From Xanthomonas arboricola (GTDB lineage Bacteria; Pseudomonadota; Gammaproteobacteria; Xanthomonadales; Xanthomonadaceae), in contig NZ_MIGY01000001.1 of NCBI RefSeq assembly GCF_002940665.1, forward strand, positions 124,001-188,000: a stretch of DNA of 64,000 bases. Reading direction: 5' to 3'. The notes beneath the pieces are model-generated. The model was not told where the DNA came from. It did not search any database and saw only the letters and a program-made list of their open reading frames with translations. The position numbers and the translations under genes are program-made. Positions 24,620 through 36,466 of this stretch are shown one piece after another. The first letter of the stretch is position 1; each line of letters begins with the position of its first letter.

Positions 24620-25519
24620 ATGACGCGGGAAAATCTCAACGATCTGCAGGTGTTCGTCACCGTGGCGCGCGAGGGCAGCTTCACCCGTGCCGCGGCGCAG
24701 CTGGGCGTCTCGCAATCGGCGCTGAGCCATACCGTGCGCGCACTGGAAACACGCCTGGGCATCCGTCTATTGACCCGCACCACGCGCAGCGTGGCGATGA
24801 CCGAAGCCGGCGCTCGCCTGTTCGACACCGTGGCACCGCGGCTGGAAGAGATCGACGACAAACTGTCCGCGCTCACCGACTTCCGCGACAAGCCGGCCGG
24901 CACCATCCGTATCACCACCGCCGGCCACGCCGCCGATGCCTACATCTGGCCGGCGTTGTCGAAAATGCTGCCCGACTACCCCGACCTCAAGATCGAGGTC
25001 ACTGTCGATTACGGGCTGGCCGATATCGTTGCCGAGCGCTACGACATCGGCATCCGGCTGGGCGACCAGGTCGCCAAGGACATGATCGCGGTGCCGATCA
25101 GCCCGATGCAGCGCATGGCAGTGGTGGCGGTGCCGGGCTACTTCGTGCACCACACCATACCCGCCGTGCCGGCCGAGCTGGCACGGCACAACTGCATCGG
25201 CCTACGCCTGCCCACGCATGGCGGCTTGCTGCGCTGGGATTTCGAGAAGGACGGCCGCGAGGTCAAGGTGCGCGTGGGCGGGCAATGGACCTTCAACGGC
25301 AGCAGCGCCATCCTGCGTGCCGCGTTGGCCGGCGGCGGACTCGCATTCTTGCCGGAAACCATGGTGCTGGAGCACATCGCCGCAGGCCGGCTACGCCGCG
25401 TGCTGGAAGACTGGTGCGACCCGTTCGACGGCTATTACGCCTATTACCCGAGCCGCCGCCAATCCTCGCGCGCACTCAAGGTGGTAATCGACGCATTGCG
25501 GCACGATCCGGCGCGTTGA
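24620..25519 (+). CDS. LysR-family transcriptional regulator
   Basis: This 299-residue LysR protein has the helix-turn-helix GSFTRAAAQLGVSQSALSHT followed by RLGIRLLTRTTRSV, then an effector domain (GTIRITTAGHAADAY and IGIRLGDQVAKDM). ATG 24620 aligns with the usual family start; an upstream ATG at 24584 would add an atypical 12-residue extension. It is divergent from the cupin gene with 192 bases between them and convergent with an aldo/keto reductase, either of which may be its target. Confidence 0.9.
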   Translation: MTRENLNDLQVFVTVAREGSFTRAAAQLGVSQSALSHTVRALETRLGIRLLTRTTRSVAMTEAGARLFDTVAPRLEEIDDKLSALTDFRDKPAGTIRITTAGHAADAYIWPALSKMLPDYPDLKIEVTVDYGLADIVAERYDIGIRLGDQVAKDMIAVPISPMQRMAVVAVPGYFVHHTIPAVPAELARHNCIGLRLPTHGGLLRWDFEKDGREVKVRVGGQWTFNGSSAILRAALAGGGLAFLPETMVLEHIAAGRLRRVLEDWCDPFDGYYAYYPSRRQSSRALKVVIDALRHDPAR

Positions 25520-25528
25520 CATGTTCGT

Positions 25529-25596
25529 GTAGGCGCGTGCCTGCGCGCGACCAGGCGTTATCGGTAACGCTCCATCGCGCGCGGGCACGCTCCTAC
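25529..25596 (+). repeat. GTAG-type REP-like hairpin
   Basis: A 68-base imperfect palindrome begins with GTAGGCGCGTGCCTGCGCGCGA and ends with its inverse, TCGCGCGCGGGCACGCTCCTAC. The leading GTAG tetranucleotide is typical of REP elements mobilised by RAYT transposases in Xanthomonas and relatives. It lies between convergent genes. Confidence 0.75.
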
Positions 25597-25628
25597 GACA
25601 GCGTCGGTTTGCGGCTTGATCGCTGGAG

Positions 25629-26660
<1,032 letters not shown>

Positions 26661-26818
26661 TCAATACCGCTGCAGCACCGATGCATCACGATAGCCGCGT
26701 GCCGCAGGCAGATTGCACAGCAGGCGGTGCTAACGCTTATGAGCGCCCCTCATCAACGCGCGCGGTGCCGGCAACGCGCCACCGACCACCCATCCATCGT
26801 GCTGCCCTGCCGCCGCCG

Positions 26819-27499
26819 CTAGAACCCGTGCGGTACTTCGCGCCTGCCTGTCGTCACCGCCGACGGTTGCGGCCGATACGCGCGCAGGAACAGCGCCACC
26901 GCACTGGCGACAGACGCGTGCTGCGCGGCGGCCGGTGGCTGCGACCTGTCGCCACGCATCGCCGCATTGGCCGGCATCCCGGTCATCAATCCGAAGAAAT
27001 GCACCGAGGCATCCGGCAGACTGTCGATGACCAGGCTGCCCTGCTCCACTTCGCGCGCCAACACCGCACGCATCGTGGTGTCGTAGCGTTCGAAGCCCAG
27101 CGTCCACATCTCCTCGCGCACCTGGCTGGGCAGCGCCGGCGGCCGCACCAGGCCATAGGCAGCATCGCCCAGTGCGTTGCTGGCCGCCATACGCACGACC
27201 GCCTCGGCGATGGCGAGCAGACGCACAGGCAACGGCCCGCGCATGTTCAACAATGTCTCCCATGGATTGGGCGACTGGTGCGCCAGCGCCTCCAGAGTGG
27301 TACGCAACAGCACCTCCTTGGAAGCGAAGTGCACATACACCGTGGCCTTGGACACCATTGCGCGCTCGGCGATGCTGTCCATGCTGGTCCTGTCGAAGCC
27401 CTGGCGCGGAAACAGCTCGGCTGCCGCGCGCAGGATTGCGCCACGCTTGTCGTGCGGTGCGCGCCTGGGCGTTGCGGCCTCGGCAGCGGCGTCATCCAC
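26819..27499 (-). CDS. TetR-family regulator at the end of the RND operon
   Basis: This 226-residue TetR protein has the helix-turn-helix ([20 protein letters not shown] then [12 protein letters not shown]) and a C-terminal ligand-binding region of the TetR_C_7/AefR type. Its GTG start overlaps the last eight bases of the outer-membrane channel gene, so it is translated as the fourth gene of the efflux operon. A second TetR is divergent at the operon head. A regulator cotranscribed with the pump would give feedback control. Confidence 0.85.
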   Translation of the reverse strand: MDDAAAEAATPRRAPHDKRGAILRAAAELFPRQGFDRTSMDSIAERAMVSKATVYVHFASKEVLLRTTLEALAHQSPNPWETLLNMRGPLPVRLLAIAEAVVRMAASNALGDAAYGLVRPPALPSQVREEMWTLGFERYDTTMRAVLAREVEQGSLVIDSLPDASVHFFGLMTGMPANAAMRGDRSQPPAAAQHASVASAVALFLRAYRPQPSAVTTGRREVPHGF

Positions 27500-28988
27500 G
27501 TGGCTGCCCCGTCGCGGTCGTGGCCACCGCCGGGTCGGCCGATTGCAGCCAACCGCCGCCCATCGCCTTGTAGAACGTCGCCAGATTGGTGAAGCGCGAC
27601 AGCTGCGTGGTGATCAAGGTCTGCTGCGCGCCGTACAGCGCGCGCTGCGCATCCAGCGCCTGCAGGTAGCTGTCCACGCCGCGTTCGAAGCGCGCCTGCG
27701 ACAGCCGGTAACTGTCGGCAGTGGCATCGACCAGGGCCTGTTGCGCCTGCAACTGCCGGCCCAGGGTCTCGCGTTGGGCGAGCGCATCGGAAACCTCGCG
27801 GAACGCGCTCTGGATCGCCTTTTCGTATTGCGCCACCTGGATATCGCGGTTGGCCTTGGCCATGTCCAGGTTGGCGCGGTTACGCCCGGCGTTGAAGATC
27901 GGCAACGTCAGCGTGGGCACGAAGCTCCAGGCGCGGGTACCGGAATCGAACAGGTTGGACAAGCTGCTGCTGGACGAGCCGGTCGATGCGGTCAGGCTGA
28001 TGCTCGGGAAGAACGCCGCACGCGCCGCGCCGATGTTGGCATTGGCCGCACGCAGGTTGCGCTCGGCCTCCAGGATGTCCGGGCGGCGCTGCAGCAACTG
28101 CGACGGCAACCCGGCCGGCACGCTGGCCAGCACGTTGCCGTCCACGCTGGCGCCATCGGGCAAGGCCTGCGGCAACAACGCCGCCGGCACCTGCGTGCCG
28201 ACCAGCAGCACCAGGGCATTGCGGTCCTGCGCCACCTGCGCGGTGTAGCGCTCCACATCCACGCGCGCGGTTTCCACCGTGGTCTGCGCCTGGCGCAGGC
28301 TGAGCTGCGAAGCCACACCCAGCTCGAAGCTGCGTTGCTGCAGGCGATAACTGTCGCTCTGGCTGCTCAAGGTGGACTGCGCCAGTTGCAGCAACTGCTG
28401 ATCGGCCGCCAGCGTCAGATAGGCGGTGGCCACCTCGGCCACCAGGCTGATGTGGGCGCTGCGGCGTGCCTCGGCGGTGGACAGGAACTGTTGCAGCGCC
28501 TGTTCCTTGAGGCTGCGCACACGTCCGAACAGATCCAGCTCGTAGGCGCTGATGCCGATGTTGGCGCTGTAGGTGCGGAACACCTGCGGCTGGCCCGGAA
28601 TGGCCAGCTCCGACGGCGTGCGTGCGTTGTTGGCGGTGCCGGTGGCCTGGACGGCAGGCAGCAGCGCAGCACGCTCCACCCGGTACTGCGCACGCGCCAC
28701 TTCGATATTGAGCGCGGCCACGCGCAGGTCGCGGTTGTTCTCCAGTGCCAGGGCGATCACCTGCTGTAGCGCGGGATCGGTGAACACCTGCCGCCAGCCG
28801 ATGTTGGCGATATCGATCGCCTGCTCGGGGCTCGCCGTATCGGTGGTAGTGGATGCCGTCGCGAGCTCGGTGCCGGCAAAGCGCTCGGGCACCGGTGCGT
28901 CGGGCCGTGCATAGCGCGACATCAGCGTGCACCCGGACAGCACGCTGGCCACCGCGATCGCGGTCAATGTCATGCGGATCGGTGTCAT
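27492..28988 (-). CDS. Outer-membrane efflux channel, OprM/NodT family lipoprotein
   Basis: This 498-residue protein forms the trimeric outer-membrane duct of the RND pump. The leader ends VLSGC (lipobox, cysteine 19). Two TolC-like repeats follow, with [19 protein letters not shown] and its later counterpart [20 protein letters not shown], the latter a hallmark of the NodT family. It begins one base after the pump gene and overlaps the TetR start at its own end. Confidence 0.95.
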   Translation of the reverse strand: MTPIRMTLTAIAVASVLSGCTLMSRYARPDAPVPERFAGTELATASTTTDTASPEQAIDIANIGWRQVFTDPALQQVIALALENNRDLRVAALNIEVARAQYRVERAALLPAVQATGTANNARTPSELAIPGQPQVFRTYSANIGISAYELDLFGRVRSLKEQALQQFLSTAEARRSAHISLVAEVATAYLTLAADQQLLQLAQSTLSSQSDSYRLQQRSFELGVASQLSLRQAQTTVETARVDVERYTAQVAQDRNALVLLVGTQVPAALLPQALPDGASVDGNVLASVPAGLPSQLLQRRPDILEAERNLRAANANIGAARAAFFPSISLTASTGSSSSSLSNLFDSGTRAWSFVPTLTLPIFNAGRNRANLDMAKANRDIQVAQYEKAIQSAFREVSDALAQRETLGRQLQAQQALVDATADSYRLSQARFERGVDSYLQALDAQRALYGAQQTLITTQLSRFTNLATFYKAMGGGWLQSADPAVATTATGQPRG

Positions 28989-28989
28989 C

Positions 28990-31900
28990 TCAGTGTCCTG
29001 CCGGTTGCGGTGCGGGCGGAGTGGGCTGTGCGCGGCGCTTGAACAAGCCGCTGACCAGCACGAAGAACAACGGCACGAAGAAGATCGCCAGGATCGTGCC
29101 GGACAACATGCCGCCGATCACGGCGGTGCCCAAGGCGTGCTGGGCGCCTGCACCGGCCCCACTGCCAAGCACCAGCGGCACCACGCCCAGGATGAAGGCC
29201 AGCGATGTCATCAGGATCGGCCGCAGGCGCATGCGCGCCGCTTCCAGTGCCGATGCGACCAGGCTCTTGCCGCCTTCATGCAGTTCCTTGGCAAATTCCA
29301 CGATCAGGATCGCGTTCTTCGATGCCAGGCCAATGGTGGTGAGCAGGCCCACCTGGAAGTACACATCGTTCATTTTCCAGGTCAGCATCGCGCCCAGCAA
29401 TGTGCCGAACACGCCCAGCGGCACCACCAGGATGACCGAGAACGGAATCGCCCAGCTTTCATACAACGCGGCCAGACACAGGAACACGATCAGGATCGAC
29501 AAGCCGTACAACAGGCCGGTCTGGCCGGTTGAGGATTTCTCCTGCCGCGACAGCCCGGTCCACTCGAAACCGATGCCCGGCGGCAACTTGGCTGCCGCCG
29601 CTTCGACGATCTGCATCGCCTCACCGCTGGAAGCCACACCCGGCATCGCCATGCCCAGGATCTCCACCGACGGCACGCTGTTGTAACGCTCCAGACGCGG
29701 CGAGCCCGAACCCCAGCGTGCGGTGGCGAAGGCGTTGAACGGCACCATCGTGCCGGCGCTGTTGCGCACGAACCAACGATCGATGTCCTGCGGATTCATG
29801 CGGTACGCCGCATCGGCCTGCAGCATCACCTTCTTGACGCGGCCCTTGTCGATGAAGTCGTTGACGTAGGTACTGCCCCACGCGCTGGAGAAGGTGTTGT
29901 TGATATCGGCGATCGACACGCCCATGGCCTGCGCCTTGTGCGAGTCGATCTCCAGCTTGAACTCGGGCGTGTCCTCCTGCCCGTTCGGGCGCACCGCCAC
30001 CAGCCGCTTGTCCTGCGACAGCTCGGCCAGCAGCTGGTTACGCGCCTGCATCAGGGCCTCGTGGCCGAGGTTGGCGCGATCCTGCAGCATCAGGTCGAAA
30101 CCGGTCGCATTGCCCAGCTCGGACACCGCCGGCGGTGCGAACGCGAACACCGTGGCATCGCGGATGCCGGCGAAGAACGCAGCGGCCTTGCCGGCCACGT
30201 CGGTGACGCTCTGGCCCTTGCCGGTGCGCTCGTCCCACGGCCGCAACTTGACGAAGGCAAAGCCCACGTTCTGGCCGGTACCGGCAAAGCTGAAACCGGA
30301 GACCGCAAAAATGCCGGCGACCGAGTCCTTCTGATCGACCAGGAAGTGATGCTCCACCTGCTTGAGCACCTCGCCGGTGCGCGCATCGGTGGCGCCGGGC
30401 GGCAACTGCACCAGCACGAACAGCGTGCCCTGGTCCTCGTCGGGCAGGAAGCCCACCGGCAGCTTCATGAAGCCGACCACCACCAGCGCCAGCGACACCG
30501 CGTAGGCCAGCATGTAGCGCCAGCCCTTGCCCAGCATGTGCCGCACCACGCCCTGGTAGCCGTTGTTGCCGCGATCGAACACGCGGTTGAACCAGCCGAA
30601 GAACCCGGTGGTCGCCAAGCCATGGCCTTTTTCCACCGGCTTGAGCAAGGTGGCGCACAAGGCCGGGGTCAGGATCATCGCCACCAGCACCGACAAAGTC
30701 ATGGCGGAAACAATCGTGATCGAGAACTGCCGGTAGATCACTCCGGTCGAGCCGCCGAAGAACGCCATCGGCACGAACACCGCGGCCAGCACCAGGGCCA
30801 CGCCGACCAGCGCGCCGGAGATCTGGTCCATCGACTTGCGTGTGGCGTCCTTGGGCGATAGATGCTCCTCGCCCATCACGCGTTCGACGTTTTCCACCAC
30901 CACGATGGCATCGTCCACCAGCAGGCCGATCGCCAGCACCATCGCGAACATGGTCAGCGTGTTGATGGTGAAACCGAACGCCGCCAGCACACCGAAGGTG
31001 CCCAGCAACACCACCGGCACCGCGATGGTCGGTATCAAGGTCGCGCGGAAATTCTGCAGAAACAGGTACATCACCAGAAACACCAGCACCACCGCTTCGA
31101 TCAGGGTATTCACCACCTGCTCGATGGAGATGCGCACGAACGGCGTGGTGTCGTACGGCTTTTGTACCTTCATGCCGGGCGGGAAGAATTTCTCCTGCTC
31201 CTCCAGGCTCTTGTCGATCGCGCGCACGGTGTCCAGCGCATTGGCACCGGTGGCCAGCTTGATCGCCAGCCCGGCCGCCGGCTTGCCGTTGTAGCGGCCC
31301 ACCGTGTTGTAGCTCTCGCTACCCAGTTCGATGCGTGCCACATCGCGCAGGCGCACCTGCGAGCCATCGGACTGCGTGCGCAGCAGGATGTTCTCGAACT
31401 CCTCGGCGGTCTTCAGCCGGGTCTGCGCGGTGATGGTGGCATTGAGTTGCTGGTTGGGCACCGCCGGCAACGCGCCCAACTGACCGGCCGAAACCTGCGC
31501 GTTCTGCGCCTGGATCGCGGTGCGCACATCCACCGGGGTCAGGCTGAAATTGTTCAACTTGTTGGGGTCCATCCATACCCGCATCGCGTACTGCGAGCCG
31601 AACAGGGTGGTGTCGCCCACGCCTTCGACGCGGCTGATGGTTTCCTGCACGTTGGCAGCCACGTAATCGGAGAGGTCCGAATCGCTCATGCTGCCGTCTT
31701 CGGAAGTAAAGGCCAGCACGTTGAGGAAGTTGGCGGCCGATTTGGTCACCGTCACGCCCTGCTGCTGCACTTCCTGCGGCAACAACGGCGTGGCCAGCGA
31801 CAACTTGTTCTGCACCTGCACTTGCGCGGTGTCCGGGTCGGTGCCGTTGTCGAAGGTCAGCGTGATGGTCACCGCACCGCTGGATTCGCTGGTGGAAGCC

Positions 31901-32133
31901 ATGTAGCTGAGGTGGTCCAGCCCCTTCATCTTCTGCTCGATGACCTGGGTGACGGTGTCTTCCAGCGTCTGCGCCGAAGCGCCCGGATAGTTGGCGGTGA
32001 TGGCGACGGCCGGTGGCGCGATGCTGGGGTATTGCGCAATCGGCAAGGTGGCGATGGACAGGATGCCGGCCAGCATCACGATGATGGCCAATACCCAGGC
32101 GAAGATCGGACGATCGATAAAGAAGCGTGCCAT
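28990..32133 (-). CDS. RND multidrug efflux pump, AcrB/MexB type (HAE1)
   Basis: This 1047-residue inner-membrane pump has the HAE1 start [19 protein letters not shown], the proton-relay aspartate pair in [17 protein letters not shown] (helix 4), two large periplasmic loops and a final [17 protein letters not shown] helix. It expels hydrophobic drugs, dyes and plant compounds using proton influx. The length is standard for the family. It lies 16 bases after the membrane-fusion gene. Which drugs it transports cannot be read from sequence. Confidence 0.96.
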   Translation of the reverse strand: MARFFIDRPIFAWVLAIIVMLAGILSIATLPIAQYPSIAPPAVAITANYPGASAQTLEDTVTQVIEQKMKGLDHLSYMASTSESSGAVTITLTFDNGTDPDTAQVQVQNKLSLATPLLPQEVQQQGVTVTKSAANFLNVLAFTSEDGSMSDSDLSDYVAANVQETISRVEGVGDTTLFGSQYAMRVWMDPNKLNNFSLTPVDVRTAIQAQNAQVSAGQLGALPAVPNQQLNATITAQTRLKTAEEFENILLRTQSDGSQVRLRDVARIELGSESYNTVGRYNGKPAAGLAIKLATGANALDTVRAIDKSLEEQEKFFPPGMKVQKPYDTTPFVRISIEQVVNTLIEAVVLVFLVMYLFLQNFRATLIPTIAVPVVLLGTFGVLAAFGFTINTLTMFAMVLAIGLLVDDAIVVVENVERVMGEEHLSPKDATRKSMDQISGALVGVALVLAAVFVPMAFFGGSTGVIYRQFSITIVSAMTLSVLVAMILTPALCATLLKPVEKGHGLATTGFFGWFNRVFDRGNNGYQGVVRHMLGKGWRYMLAYAVSLALVVVGFMKLPVGFLPDEDQGTLFVLVQLPPGATDARTGEVLKQVEHHFLVDQKDSVAGIFAVSGFSFAGTGQNVGFAFVKLRPWDERTGKGQSVTDVAGKAAAFFAGIRDATVFAFAPPAVSELGNATGFDLMLQDRANLGHEALMQARNQLLAELSQDKRLVAVRPNGQEDTPEFKLEIDSHKAQAMGVSIADINNTFSSAWGSTYVNDFIDKGRVKKVMLQADAAYRMNPQDIDRWFVRNSAGTMVPFNAFATARWGSGSPRLERYNSVPSVEILGMAMPGVASSGEAMQIVEAAAAKLPPGIGFEWTGLSRQEKSSTGQTGLLYGLSILIVFLCLAALYESWAIPFSVILVVPLGVFGTLLGAMLTWKMNDVYFQVGLLTTIGLASKNAILIVEFAKELHEGGKSLVASALEAARMRLRPILMTSLAFILGVVPLVLGSGAGAGAQHALGTAVIGGMLSGTILAIFFVPLFFVLVSGLFKRRAQPTPPAPQPAGH

Positions 32134-32149
32134 GACGTGTGATCCCGCC

Positions 32150-33376
32150 TCAGTTGGCCGCACGCGGTGCGGTCGGGGCGGGAGGAGTGCCAGCGGCGGC
32201 ATTGCCGGCACCGGTGGCCTGCTTGCCCTTGGGCTGCCAGGGCACGGTCTTGACCTCGATGCCGTCGCGGGCGCGCGAGACGCCTTCGACCACCAGCTGT
32301 TCGCCGGCCTTCAGACCGCTGCGCACCAGCCACTGGTCGCCGACTTCGCGGTCGGTTTCCAGCACGCGCAGTTGCAGCTTGTGATCGGCGCCGACCACGA
32401 AGGCGGTCGGCTTGCCGGCGCCATTGCGCGAGACCGCCTGCTGCGGCACCAGCACGCCCTGCTCCTTGATGCCCTCCTGCAGCACCGCGCGCACGTACAT
32501 GCCCGGCAACAACTCCGCATTCGGGTTCGGGAACACCGCGCGCAAGGTGATCGAGCCGGTGTTCTGGTCGACGGTGACATCGGAGAACGCCAGGTGACCC
32601 TGCAACGGATAGGTGCTGCCGTCTTCCAGCAGCAGCGACACCTTGGCCGCATCGTCGCCGGCCTTCTCCAGATCGCCGCGCGCCATCGCCTGCTTCAGGC
32701 GGAGCAAGGCCGCGCTGGGCTGGGTGACGTCGATGTAGATCGGGTCCAGTTGCTGGATGGTCGTCAGTGCGGTGGCCTGGTTGGCGGTCACCAATGCTCC
32801 CGGGGTGACGCTGGAGCGGCCGATACGACCGGAGATCGGCGCGTCCAGACGCGCGAAGGCCAGGTTGATGCGCGCGGTTTCCACGCTGGCCTTGCCGGCC
32901 GCCACGTCGGCCTCGGCCTGGCCCAGTGCGGCGGCGGTGTCGTCGCCGTCCTGTTGGCTGATGGCCTTGATCTGCACCAGTTCGGTGTAGCGCTCGGCCT
33001 TGAGCCTGGCGGTGCGCAGGTTGGCCTGCGCCTTGGCCAGGGTGGCCTGGGCGCTGGCGTAGCTGGCGCGATAGGTCGCCGGATCGATCTGGTACAGCGT
33101 CTGCCCGGCCTTGACGTCGCCGCCTTCGGTGAACTGGCGCGATTGCACGATCCCGCCCACCTGCGGGCGAACTTCGGCAATCAGGTAGGGAACCGTGCGT
33201 CCGGGCAGCTCGGTGGTCAGGGTCACCGAATGCGACTTGACGGTCAGCACGCCCATTTCGGGTATGCCCTCCTCCGGCGGCGGACCGCCCGGCGGGCTGC
33301 CGCAGGCACTGAGCAGGACGGTGGCAGCAACGGCGGCAGCGAGCAGGGGCAGGCGAAACGAAGCATGAGGACGCAC
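32150..33376 (-). CDS. RND periplasmic adaptor, AcrA/MexA type lipoprotein
   Basis: This 408-residue membrane-fusion protein links pump and outer-membrane channel. The leader ends LLSACG. Domains in order: lipoyl half ([19 protein letters not shown]), alpha-hairpin (about residues 95-165), lipoyl return ([18 protein letters not shown]), beta-barrel and membrane-proximal domain. A GTG at 33376 is the start. As first gene of the operon it faces a TetR gene across 130 bases. Confidence 0.95.
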   Translation of the reverse strand: MRPHASFRLPLLAAAVAATVLLSACGSPPGGPPPEEGIPEMGVLTVKSHSVTLTTELPGRTVPYLIAEVRPQVGGIVQSRQFTEGGDVKAGQTLYQIDPATYRASYASAQATLAKAQANLRTARLKAERYTELVQIKAISQQDGDDTAAALGQAEADVAAGKASVETARINLAFARLDAPISGRIGRSSVTPGALVTANQATALTTIQQLDPIYIDVTQPSAALLRLKQAMARGDLEKAGDDAAKVSLLLEDGSTYPLQGHLAFSDVTVDQNTGSITLRAVFPNPNAELLPGMYVRAVLQEGIKEQGVLVPQQAVSRNGAGKPTAFVVGADHKLQLRVLETDREVGDQWLVRSGLKAGEQLVVEGVSRARDGIEVKTVPWQPKGKQATGAGNAAAGTPPAPTAPRAAN

Positions 33377-33416
33377 GGGGAGGTCTCCGACGGGACGCAG
33401 GATGATTAAATCTAAA

Positions 33417-33431
33417 CGGTACGGTTCGGTA
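33417..33431. promoter_or_regulatory. Candidate TetR operator between efflux operon and tetR
   Basis: Three tandem pentamers CGGTA-CGGTT-CGGTA lie in the 130-base divergent gap, next to an AT-rich stretch (GATTAAATCTAAA) that could hold the operon promoter. On the tetR side a -10-like TATACT lies at 33478-33483. Assignment as operator is inference. Confidence 0.4.
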
Positions 33432-33506
33432 TCCTAATAAGCGAATCCGCAGCCGTCAAGCATTCCTGCCCAGTCGGTATACTTAAGCACCCAAGGGAGC
33501 CAGTTG

Positions 33507-34127
33507 ATGCGGGTCAGAACCGAAGAAAAACGCCACGCCATCGTGCAGGCGGCCAGCGAGGTATTCCTCGAACTAGGCTTCGAAGGCGCCTCGATGTCGC
33601 AGATCGCCGCCCGCGTCGGCGGCTCCAAGCGCACGCTCTACGGCTACTTCCCGTCCAAGGAGGAGTTGTTCGTGGCGTTTGCCAAGGACATGTCCGACCG
33701 CTATATCGACCCGGTGCTGGACGCGCTTTCGCAAAGCAACGGCCCCGTCGCCGAGACCCTGCAGCGCTTCGGCGAGGACATCCTCAGCTTCCTGTGCGCG
33801 CCCAGCTCGATCACCATCTGGCAGACCATCATCGGCGTGTCTGGGCGGTCGGACGTGGGGGCGCTGTTCTTCACTGCAGGCCCCGAGGAAGGCCTGCAAC
33901 GCATGGCCGGCTATCTGCAGACGCAGATGGATCGCGGCGTGATCCGCTGCGCCGACGTCCTGATCGCGTCAAGGCAGTTCGGCGGGCTACTGGAGGCGGA
34001 AACCCTGATGCCCTGCCTGTTCGGCGCACTGAAAGACCCCTCGCCCGAGTATTTGCGCGAGGCGACGCAGCGCGCGGTCGCCCTGTTTCTGGCGGGCTAT
34101 GGATGCAAGAGCGCTGCCGCGGCGTGA
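33507..34127 (+). CDS. TetR/AcrR-family regulator, divergent from the RND operon
   Basis: This 206-residue TetR protein has the helix-turn-helix GFEGASMSQIAARVGGSKRT followed by LYGYFPSKEELF, and a TetR C-terminal domain of the AcrR kind. AAGGGAG precedes ATG 33507. Its divergent position next to the membrane-fusion gene is that of a local repressor of the pump (AcrR/SmeT-like). Its drug ligand is unknown. Confidence 0.9.
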   Translation: MRVRTEEKRHAIVQAASEVFLELGFEGASMSQIAARVGGSKRTLYGYFPSKEELFVAFAKDMSDRYIDPVLDALSQSNGPVAETLQRFGEDILSFLCAPSSITIWQTIIGVSGRSDVGALFFTAGPEEGLQRMAGYLQTQMDRGVIRCADVLIASRQFGGLLEAETLMPCLFGALKDPSPEYLREATQRAVALFLAGYGCKSAAAA

Positions 34128-34485
34128 TGTGCGGTGGTGTTTGATACCTGGGGTAAGCGATGAGTCGCTAGCGACCCCAGTGATGCGCGTGTATGGCACT
34201 GGTGCACGCGCGTACTGTTCGAGGCTTTGTCGGTGTGACAACAACAGCGCATCCGTCTGCAGCAGATTGCTGCGTCTGCGCACTGCCGGCAACTTGAGAG
34301 CCGCTAACAAAACTACGTCACGCCAGCTGATCTGCTGCATCGCTGCAGGCCCTTGCCCGCCTACTGTTGCGGGACACGCTGCAGGTACGTCCTTGTAAGC
34401 CCTTGCGCAGCATCCATGCCGCGTAAGGTCCCGCGACGGTTTGTTCGCCGCTCCAAGTGAACCGCCCTGCGTTGCCTGGCGATCC
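34128..34485. other. Intergenic gap with repeat copy B
   Basis: This 358-base gap lies between convergent tetR and zur. Its right half is filled by the dispersed palindromic repeat (copy B); the left half (34128-34328) shows nothing else I can support. Confidence 0.6.
34329..34450 (+). repeat. Palindromic dispersed repeat, copy B
   Basis: This copy has the left arm CCTTGCCCGCCTACTGTTGC (from 34351), an inner CAGCATCCATGCCGC and a right arm GGTCCCGCGACGG. Its outer right arm is degraded (TTTGTTCGCC instead of TGAGCGGGCAAGG), so it is the most decayed of the six. Confidence 0.75.
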
Positions 34486-34980
34486 TTACTCGGCCACCGC
34501 GCACTTGGCGCACAGGCCATGCACTTCCAGCGTCTGCGCCTGCGGCTGGAAACCCAGCGCCTTGGCGCGCGCTTCCAGTTGCGCCACCACGTCGCGGTCT
34601 TCCAGCTCCACCGCGCTGTGGCAGCGGTCGCAGATCAGGAACGGCACCGAGTGCTGGGCACTGTTGGGGTGGTGGCAGGCGACGAAGGCGTTGACCGACT
34701 CGAGCTTGTGCACGAAGCCGTTGGCCATCAGGAAATCCAGCGCGCGGTACACCGTGGGCGGGGCGTCGGCACCGACGCCCTTGCCTTCGCGCACCCAGTC
34801 CAGCAGTTCGTAGGCCTTGACCGGCTTGCCGGCGTCGGCGATCAGCCGCAGCACATTGGCGCGGATCGGCGTCAGCCGCAGGCCGCGCTCGCTGCAGGCC
34901 CGCTCCACCGCGCGCACGAAGCCGTTGGCGTCGTCGACGTGGTGATGCGGTGCAGTGCAGGCGTGTTCGTTGGTCTTCAT
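34486..34980 (-). CDS. zur: Zinc uptake regulator Zur (Fur family)
   Basis: This 164-residue Fur-family repressor has a histidine-rich N-terminus (HHHVDD), a winged-helix domain (RLTPIRANVLRLIADAGK, PTVYRALDFLMANG) and a dimerisation domain with two structural zinc pairs, CDRCHS and CAKCAV. The GLRLTPIRA and C-terminal CxxC pattern fits Zur rather than Fur or PerR. With zinc bound it represses uptake genes. It follows gltX by 15 bases on the same strand and is probably cotranscribed with it. GGAG precedes ATG 34980. Candidate targets lie at 12.5 kb. Confidence 0.88.
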   Translation of the reverse strand: MKTNEHACTAPHHHVDDANGFVRAVERACSERGLRLTPIRANVLRLIADAGKPVKAYELLDWVREGKGVGADAPPTVYRALDFLMANGFVHKLESVNAFVACHHPNSAQHSVPFLICDRCHSAVELEDRDVVAQLEARAKALGFQPQAQTLEVHGLCAKCAVAE

Positions 34981-34995
34981 CACAGGCTCCGGCGG

Positions 34996-36399
34996 TCAGC
35001 CCGCCCCTATCTTGATGAGTGCCGCATCGATGCGTTTCAAGGCGCCCTCGCGTCCGGCCAGGTACACCGTCTGCGAAATGTCCGGGCTGACCTGGGTGCC
35101 GGTGATGGCCACGCGCAGCGGCTGGGCCACCTTGCCCATGCCCAGCTCCAGCGCGGCGGCCGCGTCGTGCAGCGCGGCCGAGACGGTTTCCACGCTCCAT
35201 TCGCCCTGCGCCGCCAGCAGCTCGCGCGCCTTGCCCAGCGGCACCTCTGCGCCCAGCTTGAGGTGCTTCATCACTGCCGCTTCGTCGTAGGTTTCCAGCG
35301 GCTGGTACCAGACCACGGCCTTTTCGGCCATTTCCTTCAAGGTCTGCACGCGCTCGCGCAGCGCCACCACCACATCGGCGGCGGCCGGGCCGGCGGCGAC
35401 GTCGATACCCAGCCTGGCCAGCTGGTATTCCAGCTGTGGGGCGATGCTGGCCGGGTCGTCGGTCTTCAGATAATGCTGGTTGACCCAGCCCAGCTTGGCC
35501 ATGTCCAGCCGCGCGGCCTTGGAATTGACGTCCTTGACGTCGAACAGGTCGAGCAACTCCTGCCGACTGAACAACTCCTGGTCGCCGTGCGACCAGCCCA
35601 GACGGGCCAGGTAGTTGATCAGCGCATGCGGCAGATAGCCGGCGTCCTTGTACTGCATCACGTCGGCCGCGCCGGTGCGCTTGGACAGCTTGGCGCCCTG
35701 CTCGTCCAGGATCATCGGCATGTGCGCGAACTTCGGCACCGGCGCGCCCAGCGCCTGGTAGATGTTGATCTGGCGCGGGGTGTTGTTGATGTGGTCGTCG
35801 CCGCGGATCACCTCGGTGATGCCCATGTCCCAGTCGTCCACCACCACCGCGAAGTTGTAGGTGGGGAAGCCGTCCGGGCGGAAGATCACCATGTCGTCGA
35901 GCTCGCTGTTGGCGATCTCAATGACGCCCTTGATCAGGTCGTCGAACACCACCGTGCCGCCGACAGGATTCTTGAAGCGGATGACCCGGTTGGGGTCGTC
36001 GCGGTACGGCAGGTTCTGCTCACGGGCGGCACCGTTGTAGCGCGGCTTCTCCTGCCTGGCCATCGCGGCCTCGCGCATGGCGTCGAGTTCTTCGCGGGTT
36101 TCGTAGGCGTAATAGGCCTTGCCCTGGGCCAGCAGCTGCTCGGCGACCTCCTGGTAGCGGGCGACGCGCTGGGTCTGGTAGATCGGGCCCTCGTCGTAAC
36201 CCAGGCCCAGCCATTCCATCGCCTCGAGGATGGCGTCGATCGCCTCCTGGGTGCTGCGCTCACGGTCGGTGTCCTCGATGCGCAGCACGAACTGCCCGCC
36301 GCGGCGGCGCGCCTCCAGCCAGCAATACAGCGCAGTGCGGGCGCCGCCGATGTGCAGGTAACCGGTGGGGCTGGGGGCAAAACGGGTGCGGCAGGTCAT
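34996..36399 (-). CDS. gltX: Glutamyl-tRNA synthetase
   Basis: This 467-residue class I synthetase charges tRNA-Glu with glutamate. The HIGH-type motif is [12 protein letters not shown] and the KMSKS-type motif is [16 protein letters not shown] at the N-terminus is typical. The C-terminal anticodon-binding region is complete and full length for bacterial GltX. The ATG at 36399 is the only start matching the family N-terminus. The zur gene follows 15 bases later, an arrangement that would tie zur to a housekeeping promoter. Confidence 0.97.
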   Translation of the reverse strand: MTCRTRFAPSPTGYLHIGGARTALYCWLEARRRGGQFVLRIEDTDRERSTQEAIDAILEAMEWLGLGYDEGPIYQTQRVARYQEVAEQLLAQGKAYYAYETREELDAMREAAMARQEKPRYNGAAREQNLPYRDDPNRVIRFKNPVGGTVVFDDLIKGVIEIANSELDDMVIFRPDGFPTYNFAVVVDDWDMGITEVIRGDDHINNTPRQINIYQALGAPVPKFAHMPMILDEQGAKLSKRTGAADVMQYKDAGYLPHALINYLARLGWSHGDQELFSRQELLDLFDVKDVNSKAARLDMAKLGWVNQHYLKTDDPASIAPQLEYQLARLGIDVAAGPAAADVVVALRERVQTLKEMAEKAVVWYQPLETYDEAAVMKHLKLGAEVPLGKARELLAAQGEWSVETVSAALHDAAAALELGMGKVAQPLRVAITGTQVSPDISQTVYLAGREGALKRIDAALIKIGAG

Positions 36400-36466
36400 G
36401 GAGCGCTCGGCAAAACGGGAGTCGGCCGATTTTACCTTGACCAGCGCAGAGCTGCCCGCGCGCGGC

